Positions 49,186 to 57,524 are shown, numbered from the stretch's first letter. The stretch: DNA of 64,000 bases from an uncultured Collinsella sp. (GCA_900541745.1 UQLA01000015.1:1-64000); one strand, 5' to 3'. A program made the numbers and translations. The notes: generated from the letters alone by a model not told the origin.

Positions 49186-50325
49186 TTAGCAGGCTAAATC
49201 GCGCAAAGCGCCAATCGCGGTGTCGACTTCTTCGTCCGTATTGAAATACCCAAACGAGAAACGAACGACGCCCTGACGCTCGGTCCCCAGCGCACGGTGC
49301 ATGAGCGGGGCGCAATGGGCACCGGGACGGGTCGCAATCCCCCACCCTTGCATGAGCGCGTCCGAGATCTCGGCAGAGTCGATATCACCCACGTTGAGCG
49401 ACACGATCGCCGAGCGCGCGGGTTGGTCAAACGCACCGTAGAGCGCAATGCCGGGGATTTCGCGCACGCCAGCGAGAAAGCGATCCGCCAGTGCTCGCTC
49501 GTGTGCCGAGATCGCCTCGACCCCACCCTGGGCCTCGATAAAGTCGAGACCTGCGGAAAGACCCGCGATGCCATGGCCGTTGAGCGTACCGGCCTCCAAG
49601 CGCGTGGGCCACTCAAGCGGCTGCAGCGCGTCGAAGCTGTGCACGCCCGTACCGCCCATGGCCCACGGAGCCACGTCAATGCCCTCCGCCACGGCCAGGC
49701 CGCCGGTGCCTTGGGGCCCCATGAGCCCCTTGTGGCCGGTAAAGCACACAATGTCGAGCCCCATGGCATCCATGTCAATCTTCGCCGTACCGGCAGACTG
49801 AGAGGCATCGACGATCACCAGCGCGCCGGCTGCATGGGCTATGGCCGCCACGCGCGCAATGTCGACCGCGTTGCCGGTCACATTAGAGGCGTGCGTCACC
49901 ACCACGGCACGTGCACCGGGCGTGACCAGCTGCTCGAGCTCGTCGTAATCGAGTACGCCGTTCGCGTCACAGCCCGCATGCTCAACTGTCACGCCTTGCT
50001 CGGCAGCCAAGCGGTTGAGCGGGCGCAGCACGGAGTTATGCTCGAGCACCGTCGTAACCACACGGTCGCCGGGGCGTACCACGCCATTGATGACGGTGTT
50101 GAGCGCCGCGGTGGAGTTGGGCGTAAAACAAACATGGTCAGCACGCGGGCAGCCCAGCAAACGCGCAAGCTTGGCGCGGCAGCCGTGGATGGTACGCGCC
50201 GCGTCAAGCGCGCCCGACGTCGCGCCGCGTCCGGCATTGCCGAGCGAGCACATCGCCTGCGTCACGGCATCGATGACCGTCTGCGGCTTGTGCATGGTCG
50301 TCGCCGCGTTATCCAGGTAGATCAT
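49186..50325 (-). CDS. selenium-associated class V aminotransferase (cysteine desulfurase family)
   Basis: 379 residues. The PLP lysine lies in CFTGHKGLMGPQG and a cysteine in RPGAHCAPLMH matches the persulfide-forming position of desulfurases. The start at 50325 (MIYLDNAATT) has GGGAGG 7 bases upstream and overlaps the DUF3343 stop by four bases. Family members beside YedF, DUF3343 and SelD belong to selenium-dependent molybdenum hydroxylase loci and may release sulfur or selenium from cysteine or selenocysteine. Selenium as its substrate is inference. Confidence 0.85.
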   Translation of the reverse strand: MIYLDNAATTMHKPQTVIDAVTQAMCSLGNAGRGATSGALDAARTIHGCRAKLARLLGCPRADHVCFTPNSTAALNTVINGVVRPGDRVVTTVLEHNSVLRPLNRLAAEQGVTVEHAGCDANGVLDYDELEQLVTPGARAVVVTHASNVTGNAVDIARVAAIAHAAGALVIVDASQSAGTAKIDMDAMGLDIVCFTGHKGLMGPQGTGGLAVAEGIDVAPWAMGGTGVHSFDALQPLEWPTRLEAGTLNGHGIAGLSAGLDFIEAQGGVEAISAHERALADRFLAGVREIPGIALYGAFDQPARSAIVSLNVGDIDSAEISDALMQGWGIATRPGAHCAPLMHRALGTERQGVVRFSFGYFNTDEEVDTAIGALRDLAC

Positions 50326-50573
50326 CGCACGACCTCCCACATATCGATCACGGTAAAGCCCTCGGTGGGGACGCCCGCCGCGGCAAGCTCGCCGCGCAGC
50401 AGGTCCTCATCGGCAGGCAACGCCTTCCACGCCAGACCGCAGCCGGCAGCGACCTCCCCGGGCACGGGAATCGTTCGCCCGGGAAGGCCGCGCTCGATGC
50501 ACAGGGACTCGCAGCCCATGGCGGCCGCCGTGGTGGGAAACGTGATGACAAGCGCCGGGCGCTTCTCCCTCAT
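50322..50573 (-). CDS. DUF3343 protein, putative selenium/sulfur carrier
   Basis: 83 residues, the DUF3343 domain alone, with conserved MGCESLC near the N-terminus and AAGCGLAW in the middle. It lacks the cysteine-rich N-terminal extension of its paralogue at 22281-22676. GGAG lies 5 bases before the ATG. It is coupled to the aminotransferase gene by a four-base overlap, which suggests that the two proteins hand over a chalcogen atom. Confidence 0.82.
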   Translation of the reverse strand: MREKRPALVITFPTTAAAMGCESLCIERGLPGRTIPVPGEVAAGCGLAWKALPADEDLLRGELAAAGVPTEGFTVIDMWEVVR

Positions 50574-50592
50574 GGCAACTCCAACCAATACG

Positions 50593-51219
50593 CTACGGGC
50601 GCACGACGCGCACGGCCTGCTCCATCTTCTCCACGATCACGTACATGTTGGTGACCTCGCCCACCGCAAGCTGGTCTTTAATGCCATAGTGGTCCAGGCA
50701 GGTACCGCAGGTGAGAATCTCGACACCCTGCTCCGCCAGGCCCTTAAGGTCGTCGAGCACCGGCGAGCCCTCGACGGTGAGCTTGGCGCCGCCGTTGTAG
50801 AACAGCATGGTCGCGGGTAGCTCCTCCTGCTGCGTCACGGCAAAGATGAAGGCCTTCATGAGCTTGTGGCCCAGCTCGTCGTCGCCGCGACCCATGCAGT
50901 CGGTGTAGACGGAAATGACGAGCTTGCCCTTGCCGGCGCTGGCATCACAGAAGGCAGCGCCATCCTGCTCGGGATCGGCCACGGCAACGGCGCCAGAGGT
51001 CGCCACGGTCACGTGCCACTCGGCGTCCGAGATCTTCTCGACCGAGGCCGTGCAGCCCTTCTCCTGCGCCATCTTGGAGATGTTCTTGACGGCGGTCTCG
51101 TTATCGACCGCGGTCACGACGGCGCCCTCGCCATCGAGCTGCTTCAGGGCTTTGAGCGTCTTGACGACGGGCAGCGGGCAGGCATCGCCCATGGCATTGA
51201 CTTCAATCTTGGTAGACAT
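50593..51219 (-). CDS. yedF: selenium metabolism protein YedF, TusA-like plus DsrE-like
   Basis: 208 residues. The N-terminal TusA/SirA domain has GDACPLPVVKT with the reactive C14. The C-terminal part from about residue 100 is DsrE/F-like (ISVYTDCMGRGDDELG and EILTCGTCLDHYGI). YedF-type fusions are markers of selenium use and are thought to relay selenium as a persulfide-like intermediate. The start at 51219 has AAAGGAAA upstream. It lies 57 bases after selD. Confidence 0.88.
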   Translation of the reverse strand: MSTKIEVNAMGDACPLPVVKTLKALKQLDGEGAVVTAVDNETAVKNISKMAQEKGCTASVEKISDAEWHVTVATSGAVAVADPEQDGAAFCDASAGKGKLVISVYTDCMGRGDDELGHKLMKAFIFAVTQQEELPATMLFYNGGAKLTVEGSPVLDDLKGLAEQGVEILTCGTCLDHYGIKDQLAVGEVTNMYVIVEKMEQAVRVVRP

Positions 51220-51276
51220 AGTTTTTCCTTTCGAATAAATCGTTTTAGAACGGTACATAGCTCAATAAACGTGTCG

Positions 51277-52326
51277 TTAACGGACAACGTGGACGGCAGG
51301 ACCGCCTGGCACCGGTTCGCACACGCGACCGACGACGGCGGCGATACGTCCTTCGGCATGCAGACGGCGCGCAAGCTCATCCACATCGGCAGCGGGCGCC
51401 GCGATAAGCAAACCACCCGAGGTCTGAGGATCGTACAGTGCATCCAACATGCCCAGCTCCAGGTCATCGTCGGCAGCCACGCGCGGTCCAAAGAAGTCCT
51501 GGTTGCGGTAGGCACCGGCAGGAATAATGCCCAAACGCGCCATATCGAGCACCTGGTCAAAGAGCGGTACCGCCCCCGACGCAAGTTCAATCTGCACGCC
51601 CGAGCCTTCGGCCATCTCGCACGCATGCCCGATCAGGCCAAAGCCCGTGATGTCGGTACAGCCGTGAAGCTCAAGTCCCTCGGCCAGACGAATCGGGGCC
51701 TCGTTGAGGGTGCGCATCGAGTCGAACATCGGACTGGCGTCATCCTGTTCGACGAGCTCGCCCTTAATGGCCGTAGTGATGATGCCCGAGCCGATTGCCT
51801 TGGTCAGCAGCAGAACATCGCCCGCGCGTGCGCCGCTGTTGGCGAGTATGCGGTCGAGCGCGACAAAGCCGCTCACGGACAGGCCGTACTTGGGCTCGTC
51901 GTCGTTGATGGTATGGCCGCCCGCGATGGAGCAGCCCGCCTCGACGCACTTGTTCGCGCCGCCCGCCAGAATCTGACCGGCAACCTCGACGCCCAGGCAA
52001 CTGGGTATGCAGAGCAGGTTCATGGCATGGCTCGGTCGTCCACCCATGGCGTAGATGTCCGACAGCGAGTTGGCCGCGGCAATCTGGCCAAACAGGAACG
52101 GGTCGTCGACCATCGGTGGGAAGAAGTCGATTGACTGCACGAGGCCTAAGTTATCGCCAACGCGAAAGACGCTCGCATCGTCGGAGGTATCGAACCCCAC
52201 GAGCAGGTTGTCGTTATGCACATTGGGCAAGTCGCCCAGGACCTGGGCGAGGGCTCCGGGAGCCAGCTTAGCGGCTCAACCGCTCGCGGCAGTCATAAAC
52301 GTGAGCTTAATCTGATCGTCAGCCAT
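51277..52326 (-). CDS. selD: selenophosphate synthetase, itself a selenoprotein
   Basis: 349 residues when an in-frame TGA at 52276-52278 is read as selenocysteine 17. The context MTAASG-U-AAKLAPGAL places the Sec and K20 exactly where E. coli SelD has C17 and K20. Downstream, VGFDTSDDASVF, SIDFFPPMVDDPFLFGQIAAANSLSDIYAMGG and the C-terminal GGLL region are intact. It makes selenophosphate from selenide and ATP. Starting at the first ATG after the TGA would lose the catalytic residue and is wrong. The start overlaps the glycosyltransferase stop by eight bases. Confidence 0.93.
52234..52278 (-). promoter_or_regulatory. candidate SECIS of selD
   Basis: Two tight hairpins follow the TGA: GGCTC / GAGCC with loop CCG (52264-52252) and GCCCAG / CTGGGC with loop GTC (52248-52234). 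Both loops contain a G within the 16-37 base distance usual for bacterial SECIS. Which one SelB reads cannot be decided here. Confidence 0.55.
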
Positions 52327-53536
52327 ACGAACCCCCTTCCGACAAATCAACGACTTTAAGTATACGCCCCAGGCACGCTTCCCAAGAGACCGCCGACGGC
52401 TCGAACGTCGAAGGCGGCGCCGCAAGCGCCTGCGCGATAGCATCTGCCAGTGCGCGCTCAAACAACGGAAGGTCGGCCGCCACGGGCGTGTCGACATCCG
52501 TCATACGCGGCGATGCCACCCACGTCACGGGAGCACCGGGAAGCATCGCCTCCATCCAGGGACGAACGCCGGGCAAATCGGTCGCCACAACTTTGCAGCC
52601 GCACGCGAGGGCCTCGATCGTCACGAGCGGCAGACCCTCGTAAAACGAAGGCAGCACAAAGACGTCGGAACTGCGGTAGGCATGCACGAGTCCATCGCTA
52701 TCCAGGCGCCCCGCCAGCTTCACCGGCACATCCGAGGCCGCGGCCAAGCGCTCGATACGCGCGTACTCGGCATCGTCCCCGCGACCGCCCACAAGCACCA
52801 AGCCAGATGGGCGGACGCCATCGTCAATCGGCAATGACACGGCTCGAACCAGCGACTCGACGCCCTTTTTAAAGCAAATCTTGCCCACGTACACAAGCGA
52901 TCCCGGCCGCCTCGCCACGCTTGCGTCGCGGCAGAAGACGCGATGGTCGTAGCCCGTCCCAATCACGTGGATGCGATCGGCATCGACGCCGCACACCAGG
53001 CCAATCTGCTCAGCCTGCTCAGCATGGAGCGCAAAGACGGCATCGAGCCGACGAACCGCATTTACGATGCGATCGCGCTCGAGCGCATGCGAACGCAGCT
53101 GGCGCAGATCGGTCGAATGGCACACGGCAACAACCGGCACGCCCCGGACGCACTCGCGCGCCAATGCGGTCACCAGATACAGGTGATGGCAGAGCACCAG
53201 ATCGGGCCGAAACTCAGCCACCGCCCGATCGATTGCTGCAGCAAATGCCCGCTCAAATGCCTTGAGCATCGAAGGCGTCAGGTCACGATAGCGCGTGGAG
53301 GGATAGGGCATGACATCGGACATGCCACAGATGGGAAACGGCAGCTCGGGCGACTCGAACGGTACGGCAAACACGGCAGCAAGCCGGTCCAGCTCACCTT
53401 GGGTATCACCCGGCGCCGCGCCGCAAAGCACGGCGGCGCGATGCCCCGTCTCGATCTGTTCGCGCACGAGCGCGGCAAGGTAGGTGCCGCTGCCGGTGCT
53501 ATCTGGTTTTTGTGCCGAGATATTGAGGATGCGCAT
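52319..53536 (-). CDS. family-4 glycosyltransferase translationally coupled to selD
   Basis: 405 residues with two Rossmann folds. The donor-sugar site has the E-x7-E motif in FYEGLPLVTIEALACG, and SLVYVGKICFKKGVESL starts the second domain. There is no membrane segment. It begins at 53536, 14 bases after the activase stop, and overlaps the selD start. No other cell-surface or glycan gene is nearby, so its place in a selenium operon is unexplained. A selenosugar-forming role, by analogy with SenB of selenoneine synthesis, is speculation. Confidence 0.82.
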   Translation of the reverse strand: MRILNISAQKPDSTGSGTYLAALVREQIETGHRAAVLCGAAPGDTQGELDRLAAVFAVPFESPELPFPICGMSDVMPYPSTRYRDLTPSMLKAFERAFAAAIDRAVAEFRPDLVLCHHLYLVTALARECVRGVPVVAVCHSTDLRQLRSHALERDRIVNAVRRLDAVFALHAEQAEQIGLVCGVDADRIHVIGTGYDHRVFCRDASVARRPGSLVYVGKICFKKGVESLVRAVSLPIDDGVRPSGLVLVGGRGDDAEYARIERLAAASDVPVKLAGRLDSDGLVHAYRSSDVFVLPSFYEGLPLVTIEALACGCKVVATDLPGVRPWMEAMLPGAPVTWVASPRMTDVDTPVAADLPLFERALADAIAQALAAPPSTFEPSAVSWEACLGRILKVVDLSEGGSYG

Positions 53537-53550
53537 GTCGCGGTACACCC

Positions 53551-54315
53551 CTAGGCCAAGGCGGCGGCGCGGACGGCAGCACCGATGGCACCGGCAAAGC
53601 GAGCCTGGGGCGAGGTGGTCACCGGCGACCCCAGTAGCTCGCCTAACCGCTCCACCACGAAGGCGTTCTCACACAAACCGCCGGTCAGGTAGTACGGGGC
53701 GCCCGCGGCCTGTCCGGCCATGGTCGCCACGCGCGAGACCACGCTGTCGATCACGCCACGCGCAATGTTCTCGCGCGGCTCACCGCGACCGATCAGGCTG
53801 ATGACCTCGCTTTCGGCAAACACCGTGCACATGCTGCTGATCTTGGTGGGCTCACCGGAACGCGCAAGGTCGGCCATCTGCTGTTGGGAAATACCCAGAC
53901 GGTCGGCCATGATCTCCAAAAAGCGGCCCGTACCGGCAGCGCACTTGTCGTTCATGGCGAACTTGGCCACGCGGCCACTTTTAAGCTGAATGACCTTGGT
54001 GTCCTGGCCGCCCACGTCAATCACCGTGCCGTAATCGCCAAACAGGCGCACGGCACCGGTGCCGTGGCAGGTAATCTCGGTCACGAGCTTGTGCGCATAG
54101 GGCACGGCGACACGGCCGTAGCCGGTCGCGACCACACGCACATCGTCGCCCGTCACGTCATAGCCCGCCGCTGCCAGTGCCTCGCGCAGCCGCTCGGAAG
54201 CATCGACCGAGGAGAACCCGGTTGGCTGCACGCACGTCCACGCCACCGAACCCTCCCCATCGACCACAGCAGCCTTAGCCGCCGTAGACCCGATATCGAT
54301 CCCGATCCCTATCAT
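53551..54315 (-). CDS. ATP-dependent activase of 2-hydroxyacyl-CoA dehydratase type (HgdC family)
   Basis: 254 residues, ASKHA fold. The phosphate loop GIDIGSTAAKAAVVD opens the protein, and VIDVGGQDTKVI is the second phosphate motif. C125 (NDKCAAGTGRF) and C163 (SSMCTVFAESE) bind the dimer-bridging [4Fe-4S] cluster. It fires electrons at very low potential into its partner using ATP. Partners are encoded directly upstream. Confidence 0.92.
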   Translation of the reverse strand: MIGIGIDIGSTAAKAAVVDGEGSVAWTCVQPTGFSSVDASERLREALAAAGYDVTGDDVRVVATGYGRVAVPYAHKLVTEITCHGTGAVRLFGDYGTVIDVGGQDTKVIQLKSGRVAKFAMNDKCAAGTGRFLEIMADRLGISQQQMADLARSGEPTKISSMCTVFAESEVISLIGRGEPRENIARGVIDSVVSRVATMAGQAAGAPYYLTGGLCENAFVVERLGELLGSPVTTSPQARFAGAIGAAVRAAALA

Positions 54316-54380
54316 GGCTCTCTTCCAATCTAAACATCAAAGGTAGCGGCGCGTTCAGGCGCCTTAGCTCTAAGTTTCTC

Positions 54381-54470
54381 ATGTGCCGGAGATTGCCCCG
54401 AAAGAGAAGCGCAGCGTACTTTGGGTACGCAAGCGACGGTTTGAGGAGCAAGATCCGGTGCCTGAGGAAG
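54381..54470 (-). ncRNA. putative structured RNA element, copy 2
   Basis: It starts right after the stop of the second dehydratase-like gene. CCGGA / TCCGG and TTGCTCC / GGGGCAA form stacked stems, with an inner hairpin GCGTAC / GTACGC. The loop segments AAACCGTCGCTTGCGTACC and GCGCTTCTCTTTC are identical to copy 1 at 55681-55770, while the stems differ and still pair. Confidence 0.6.
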
Positions 54471-55634
54471 CTAGAGGGTTTCGATAAAGGCAGCGATGCG
54501 GGTCTCAATCTGGCCCATGTCACCGTTGCTGTAGTCGGTCTCGATCTTCATATACGGAATACCCGCACCCTCGACGGCCTCCTGCATGCGCGCACTCTCC
54601 ACGTTAAAGGTGTGGCAGGCCTGTAGCACGCTCTCTACCACGCCATCGACGTGATACTTCTCGGACATGGCCAGCGTGTTTTCCATACGGCCGTCGTTGG
54701 GCGTCATGACCGAGCAGTTAATGTCCAGGTAGCGGTCGGCGATGGCGCGCAGGATGTCGGGAGCCTCCGGGTCGATCATCATGGCCGCCGTGCGCTCGCC
54801 CGAGCAGTCGTCCATGCACACGACCACGCCGCCGTTGGACTCGATGGTGCGGCCGATTTTGTTGATCACGCCGCCCACCGGGCAGCCGGTAATCAGAATG
54901 CGCTTGGCATCCGCCGCGACCGGCCGCTCGCCCGCGTCGTAGGCCTCGCGCAGCTTGGCAACCTTTTGCTCCAGCTGCTGCGTATAGGCCTCGATATCAA
55001 AGCTGAACGTACCGGCGAACATGGTGCTCATCAGGTCGACGCCGCTCATGGCCGCCGGCTGGTTGGCCTGCAGCGCAAACATGTCGAGCTGGGCCGCGCG
55101 CAAGCGGTTGCGACGACGGACGGCAGCGCGCAGGTCATCGTCGGTAATCGTGATGCCGTAGAAGCCCTCGAGCTCCTCCTTGAGCAGGCGGCACTCCTCG
55201 TACCAGCCCTCGCGCTCGTAGGCGCGATCGCGGCCCTGCGGAAGATGCAGGATGTGCGTGCGCTTGAGCTCGTTGAGTAGCTCGTACATCTTCTTCTTGC
55301 CGTCGCAGGTGGTCTCGCCGATGATCATGTCACTAAAGTACGTAAACGGGCACTTTTGCGAATAGGCAAAACCGTACGTCGACTTGATGAGCGGACACAG
55401 ATTTGCCGGCAGCACCTTCTCGGCCTCGGGAATTACCTCGTCGGATGTGCCGCACAAGGCCACACTTGCAGCGCCCGCGGCATCGATGATCTCGAGCGGC
55501 GTATAGCTGCACAAAAAGCCGACCAGGCGATTACCCGCCTGCTTATAATCCTTGACGCGGATAAACGATGCCTTGCGCTGCTCGTTGAACTCCTCAAACG
55601 TGCGCGGCAACGGCTGCTCAATATTTTCCGACAT
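54471..55634 (-). CDS. 2-hydroxyacyl-CoA dehydratase / double-cubane-cluster family protein, paralogue 2
   Basis: 387 residues. Conserved cysteines are C42 (FLCSYTPLE), C80 (NLCPLIKS), C95 (KCPFTYF) and C110 (TTCDGKKK), with MDDCSGER and INCSVMTPNDGR further on. This matches HgdB-like and double-cubane proteins. The start at 55634 (MSENIEQ) is preceded by GGAGTTAT. It likely receives electrons from the activase encoded next. Whether it dehydrates a hydroxyacyl-CoA or acts as a low-potential reductase of a small substrate is not decidable; no CoA-transferase gene is nearby. Confidence 0.85.
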   Translation of the reverse strand: MSENIEQPLPRTFEEFNEQRKASFIRVKDYKQAGNRLVGFLCSYTPLEIIDAAGAASVALCGTSDEVIPEAEKVLPANLCPLIKSTYGFAYSQKCPFTYFSDMIIGETTCDGKKKMYELLNELKRTHILHLPQGRDRAYEREGWYEECRLLKEELEGFYGITITDDDLRAAVRRRNRLRAAQLDMFALQANQPAAMSGVDLMSTMFAGTFSFDIEAYTQQLEQKVAKLREAYDAGERPVAADAKRILITGCPVGGVINKIGRTIESNGGVVVCMDDCSGERTAAMMIDPEAPDILRAIADRYLDINCSVMTPNDGRMENTLAMSEKYHVDGVVESVLQACHTFNVESARMQEAVEGAGIPYMKIETDYSNGDMGQIETRIAAFIETL

Positions 55635-55680
55635 ATAACTCCTTAACAAACCTTTTAACCAGCCAAGGAAACGGCTTTCC

Positions 55681-55770
55681 CGGGTGCCCGAGGTTGCCGT
55701 GAAAGAGAAGCGCCACATACTTTGGTACGCAAGCGACGGTTTGAACGGCAAGATCGGGTGCCTGGGGAAG
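55681..55770 (-). ncRNA. putative structured RNA element, copy 1
   Basis: It lies 18 bases after the stop of the first dehydratase-like gene. CCCGA / TCGGG and TTGCCGT / ACGGCAA form the outer stems and GCGTAC / GTATGT the inner hairpin. Compared with copy 2 most stem changes preserve pairing while the loops are identical. Confidence 0.6.
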
Positions 55771-55788
55771 CCGCCGGGACGGATAGAC

Positions 55789-57072
55789 CTAAATGGTTTC
55801 CAAGAAAGCCTCAATGCGCGTCTGCAGCTGGCCTGCGTCCTCGCCGGCGTAGTCGGTGGCGACGTGCATAAACGGAATGCCTGCCTCCTCGGCGGCCTTC
55901 TCCACGGCAAACGACTCCATCTCGTAGAGCGTGCAGAACTGCAGGGCCACGTCGACGATGCCGTCGGCATGCAGGTCCTTGGCCATCTGGACAATGTCCT
56001 CCATACGCTGGTCGTTGGGCGTAAAGACGGCGCAGTTGATCTTAAAGTAGCGCTCGGCGATGGCATCGAGCATCTCGTCGACCGTCTCGCCGGACTCGTC
56101 GACCAGGTCCTTGTAGTAGCGCGAACCCGTGCAGGACTCCTCGCCTACCACAACGCCGCCGGCCTTCTCGATGAGGTTGAACAGCTTCCAGTTGGGCACG
56201 GCCATGGGCGTGCCGGTGTACAGGATGCGCTTGGTCCCCTTGGGCGCCACGCCCTCGCCGGCCTCGACACGCTGCTCGCACTCAGCCGCCATATCGTTGA
56301 TGGCTCCGGTCAGACGCGGCGTGTCGTCCATAAAGGCGGCCTGGACGGTCAGCAGGCTGTCGAGGCCGCTGATGGGCGCCGGGTCGGCTGCGCGCGTGGC
56401 AGCGAGGCGCTGCAAGGCGCGACGCTTCTCATTGACGGCGTGAATGGCGGCCTTCAGACGCTCAGGCGTTATCGTGACGCCGCACTCTTCCTCGATCTTG
56501 GCGGCGAGCTTCTTGACCTCGGCCTTCCAGGTCACGAGCGTCGACTCGTCGTGCACATTGGGGATATCCATGACGTACATGTTCTTTTGCGTGGCAAAGA
56601 ACTCATAAGCCTTCTTCTTGCCATCGCAGGTGTTCTCGCCCACCACCAGGTCACTCGACTCAATGTAGGGGCAGACCTCGCCCAGTTTAAAGCCGGCAAA
56701 GCTCTTGATAAGCGGACAGGTGTTGCGCGGCAGGTGCTCCTCGACCTTATCGGTTGCCCAATCGGCACCCGAGCAAAGACCCACGGGGATACCGTCGCAG
56801 GCAAGTACGATCTCCTCGGGCACGTAGACACAGAACGAGCCCACGATCTTGGTGGCCTCGCCAGGCTCCTTCTTGTCGAGCATCTCCTTAATGCGGCCGC
56901 TATGGATGTTGGTGGCCACAAAGTCCAGGTAGGACGTGGACTTGGGACGATTGTTCTGCGTCAGGAACATGTCCCCATACATCTGGCCCACGGCACCCAG
57001 CAGCATGTCATGGTCGGCAAGATTCATGCCGAGGCTCTCCCACATCGGATGGAAATCAAATTCTTCAGCCAT
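55789..57072 (-). CDS. 2-hydroxyacyl-CoA dehydratase / double-cubane-cluster family protein, paralogue 1
   Basis: 427 residues. Cysteines C81 (SFCVYVPEE), C119 (NTCPLIKS), C134 (EVCPYIES), C149 (NTCDGKKK) and later GEESCTGS and INCAVFTPND are conserved with paralogue 2. An N-terminal extension of about 40 residues (MAEEFDFHPMWESLGM) is absent from paralogue 2. It is the first gene of an eight-gene operon that ends with the aminotransferase at 49186. GAGAGGGG lies 8 bases before the start. Confidence 0.85.
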   Translation of the reverse strand: MAEEFDFHPMWESLGMNLADHDMLLGAVGQMYGDMFLTQNNRPKSTSYLDFVATNIHSGRIKEMLDKKEPGEATKIVGSFCVYVPEEIVLACDGIPVGLCSGADWATDKVEEHLPRNTCPLIKSFAGFKLGEVCPYIESSDLVVGENTCDGKKKAYEFFATQKNMYVMDIPNVHDESTLVTWKAEVKKLAAKIEEECGVTITPERLKAAIHAVNEKRRALQRLAATRAADPAPISGLDSLLTVQAAFMDDTPRLTGAINDMAAECEQRVEAGEGVAPKGTKRILYTGTPMAVPNWKLFNLIEKAGGVVVGEESCTGSRYYKDLVDESGETVDEMLDAIAERYFKINCAVFTPNDQRMEDIVQMAKDLHADGIVDVALQFCTLYEMESFAVEKAAEEAGIPFMHVATDYAGEDAGQLQTRIEAFLETI

Positions 57073-57231
57073 AACGGTTCCCCTCTCGAACCAAAATCGG
57101 ATAACAACGGTATCGATGCACGACGGACGACGATTGCCCGACCGTGCTCAAACCCGGAATTTTAGGGAACCTGCTTTGCGGTCGATTATTTAGTTGTGCG
57201 TCGTCTCTCCCGGAGCCGTGAACATACCTGC

Positions 57232-57300
57232 TCATATGCGGCTCCGAGCCATATACAGGGCGCGCGCGGCAACGCGACGCGAATATGTCATCTGCAGCAC
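57232..57300 (-). CDS. possible 22-residue leader peptide
   Basis: A GTG start lies 8 bases after a full AGGAGG (57314-57309), and the frame closes with TGA after 22 codons. The peptide is basic, with arginines in SRRVAAR and ARSR, and has no known relative. An ATG three codons in is an alternative start. It precedes the first dehydratase-like gene by 160 bases, so a leader or attenuator role is possible. Confidence 0.3.
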   Translation of the reverse strand: MLQMTYSRRVAARALYMARSRI

Positions 57301-57409
57301 CGGCGCACCCTCCTTTTTTCTTATTGAAGGAAACTATATCAGCGGTCATCATCCAGACGAACACCGCCGACACGTGTACGACAGCTTCGGGATGCGAGCA
57401 TCTCGCTGT

Positions 57410-57427
57410 CTGATAAATAGTTATCAG
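57410..57427. promoter_or_regulatory. palindrome upstream of the dehydratase/selenium operon
   Basis: CTGATAA and TTATCAG are separated by four bases, and a further GATAAG half-site follows at 57431. It could be an operator. Confidence 0.4.
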
Positions 57428-57489
57428 ATTGATAAGATTTTGTCATCCCCGATTCGGCGAATGGCGACCCGCTAAGGAGCCGGACGGCC

Positions 57490-57507
57490 AAAAAGCCGAT
57501 TCCCGGC
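57490..57507 (-). terminator. weak terminator of the mod operon
   Basis: GCCG and CGGC close a 5-base loop and are followed by TTTTT on the minus strand, 18 bases past the modC stop. Confidence 0.45.
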
Positions 57508-57524
57508 CGTACCCGCACGCCGCG

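Larger units (their letters stand above)
57073..57524. other. intergenic region upstream of the dehydratase/selenium operon
   Basis: 452 bases without a confident gene. It holds a possible leader peptide, an AT-rich stretch near 57320-57350 that should contain the operon promoter, a palindrome at 57410-57427 and the weak modC terminator. Confidence 0.5.

Noticed and set aside
52276..52278. Stop codon ending a short upstream frame before selD
   Set aside because: The upstream frame continues into SelD in frame and matches the SelD N-terminus; the TGA is read as Sec17.
57065..57373. 102-codon frame upstream of the first dehydratase-like gene
   Set aside because: No ribosome site at its start and no recognisable protein; it overlaps the leader region and the start of the dehydratase-like gene in another frame.
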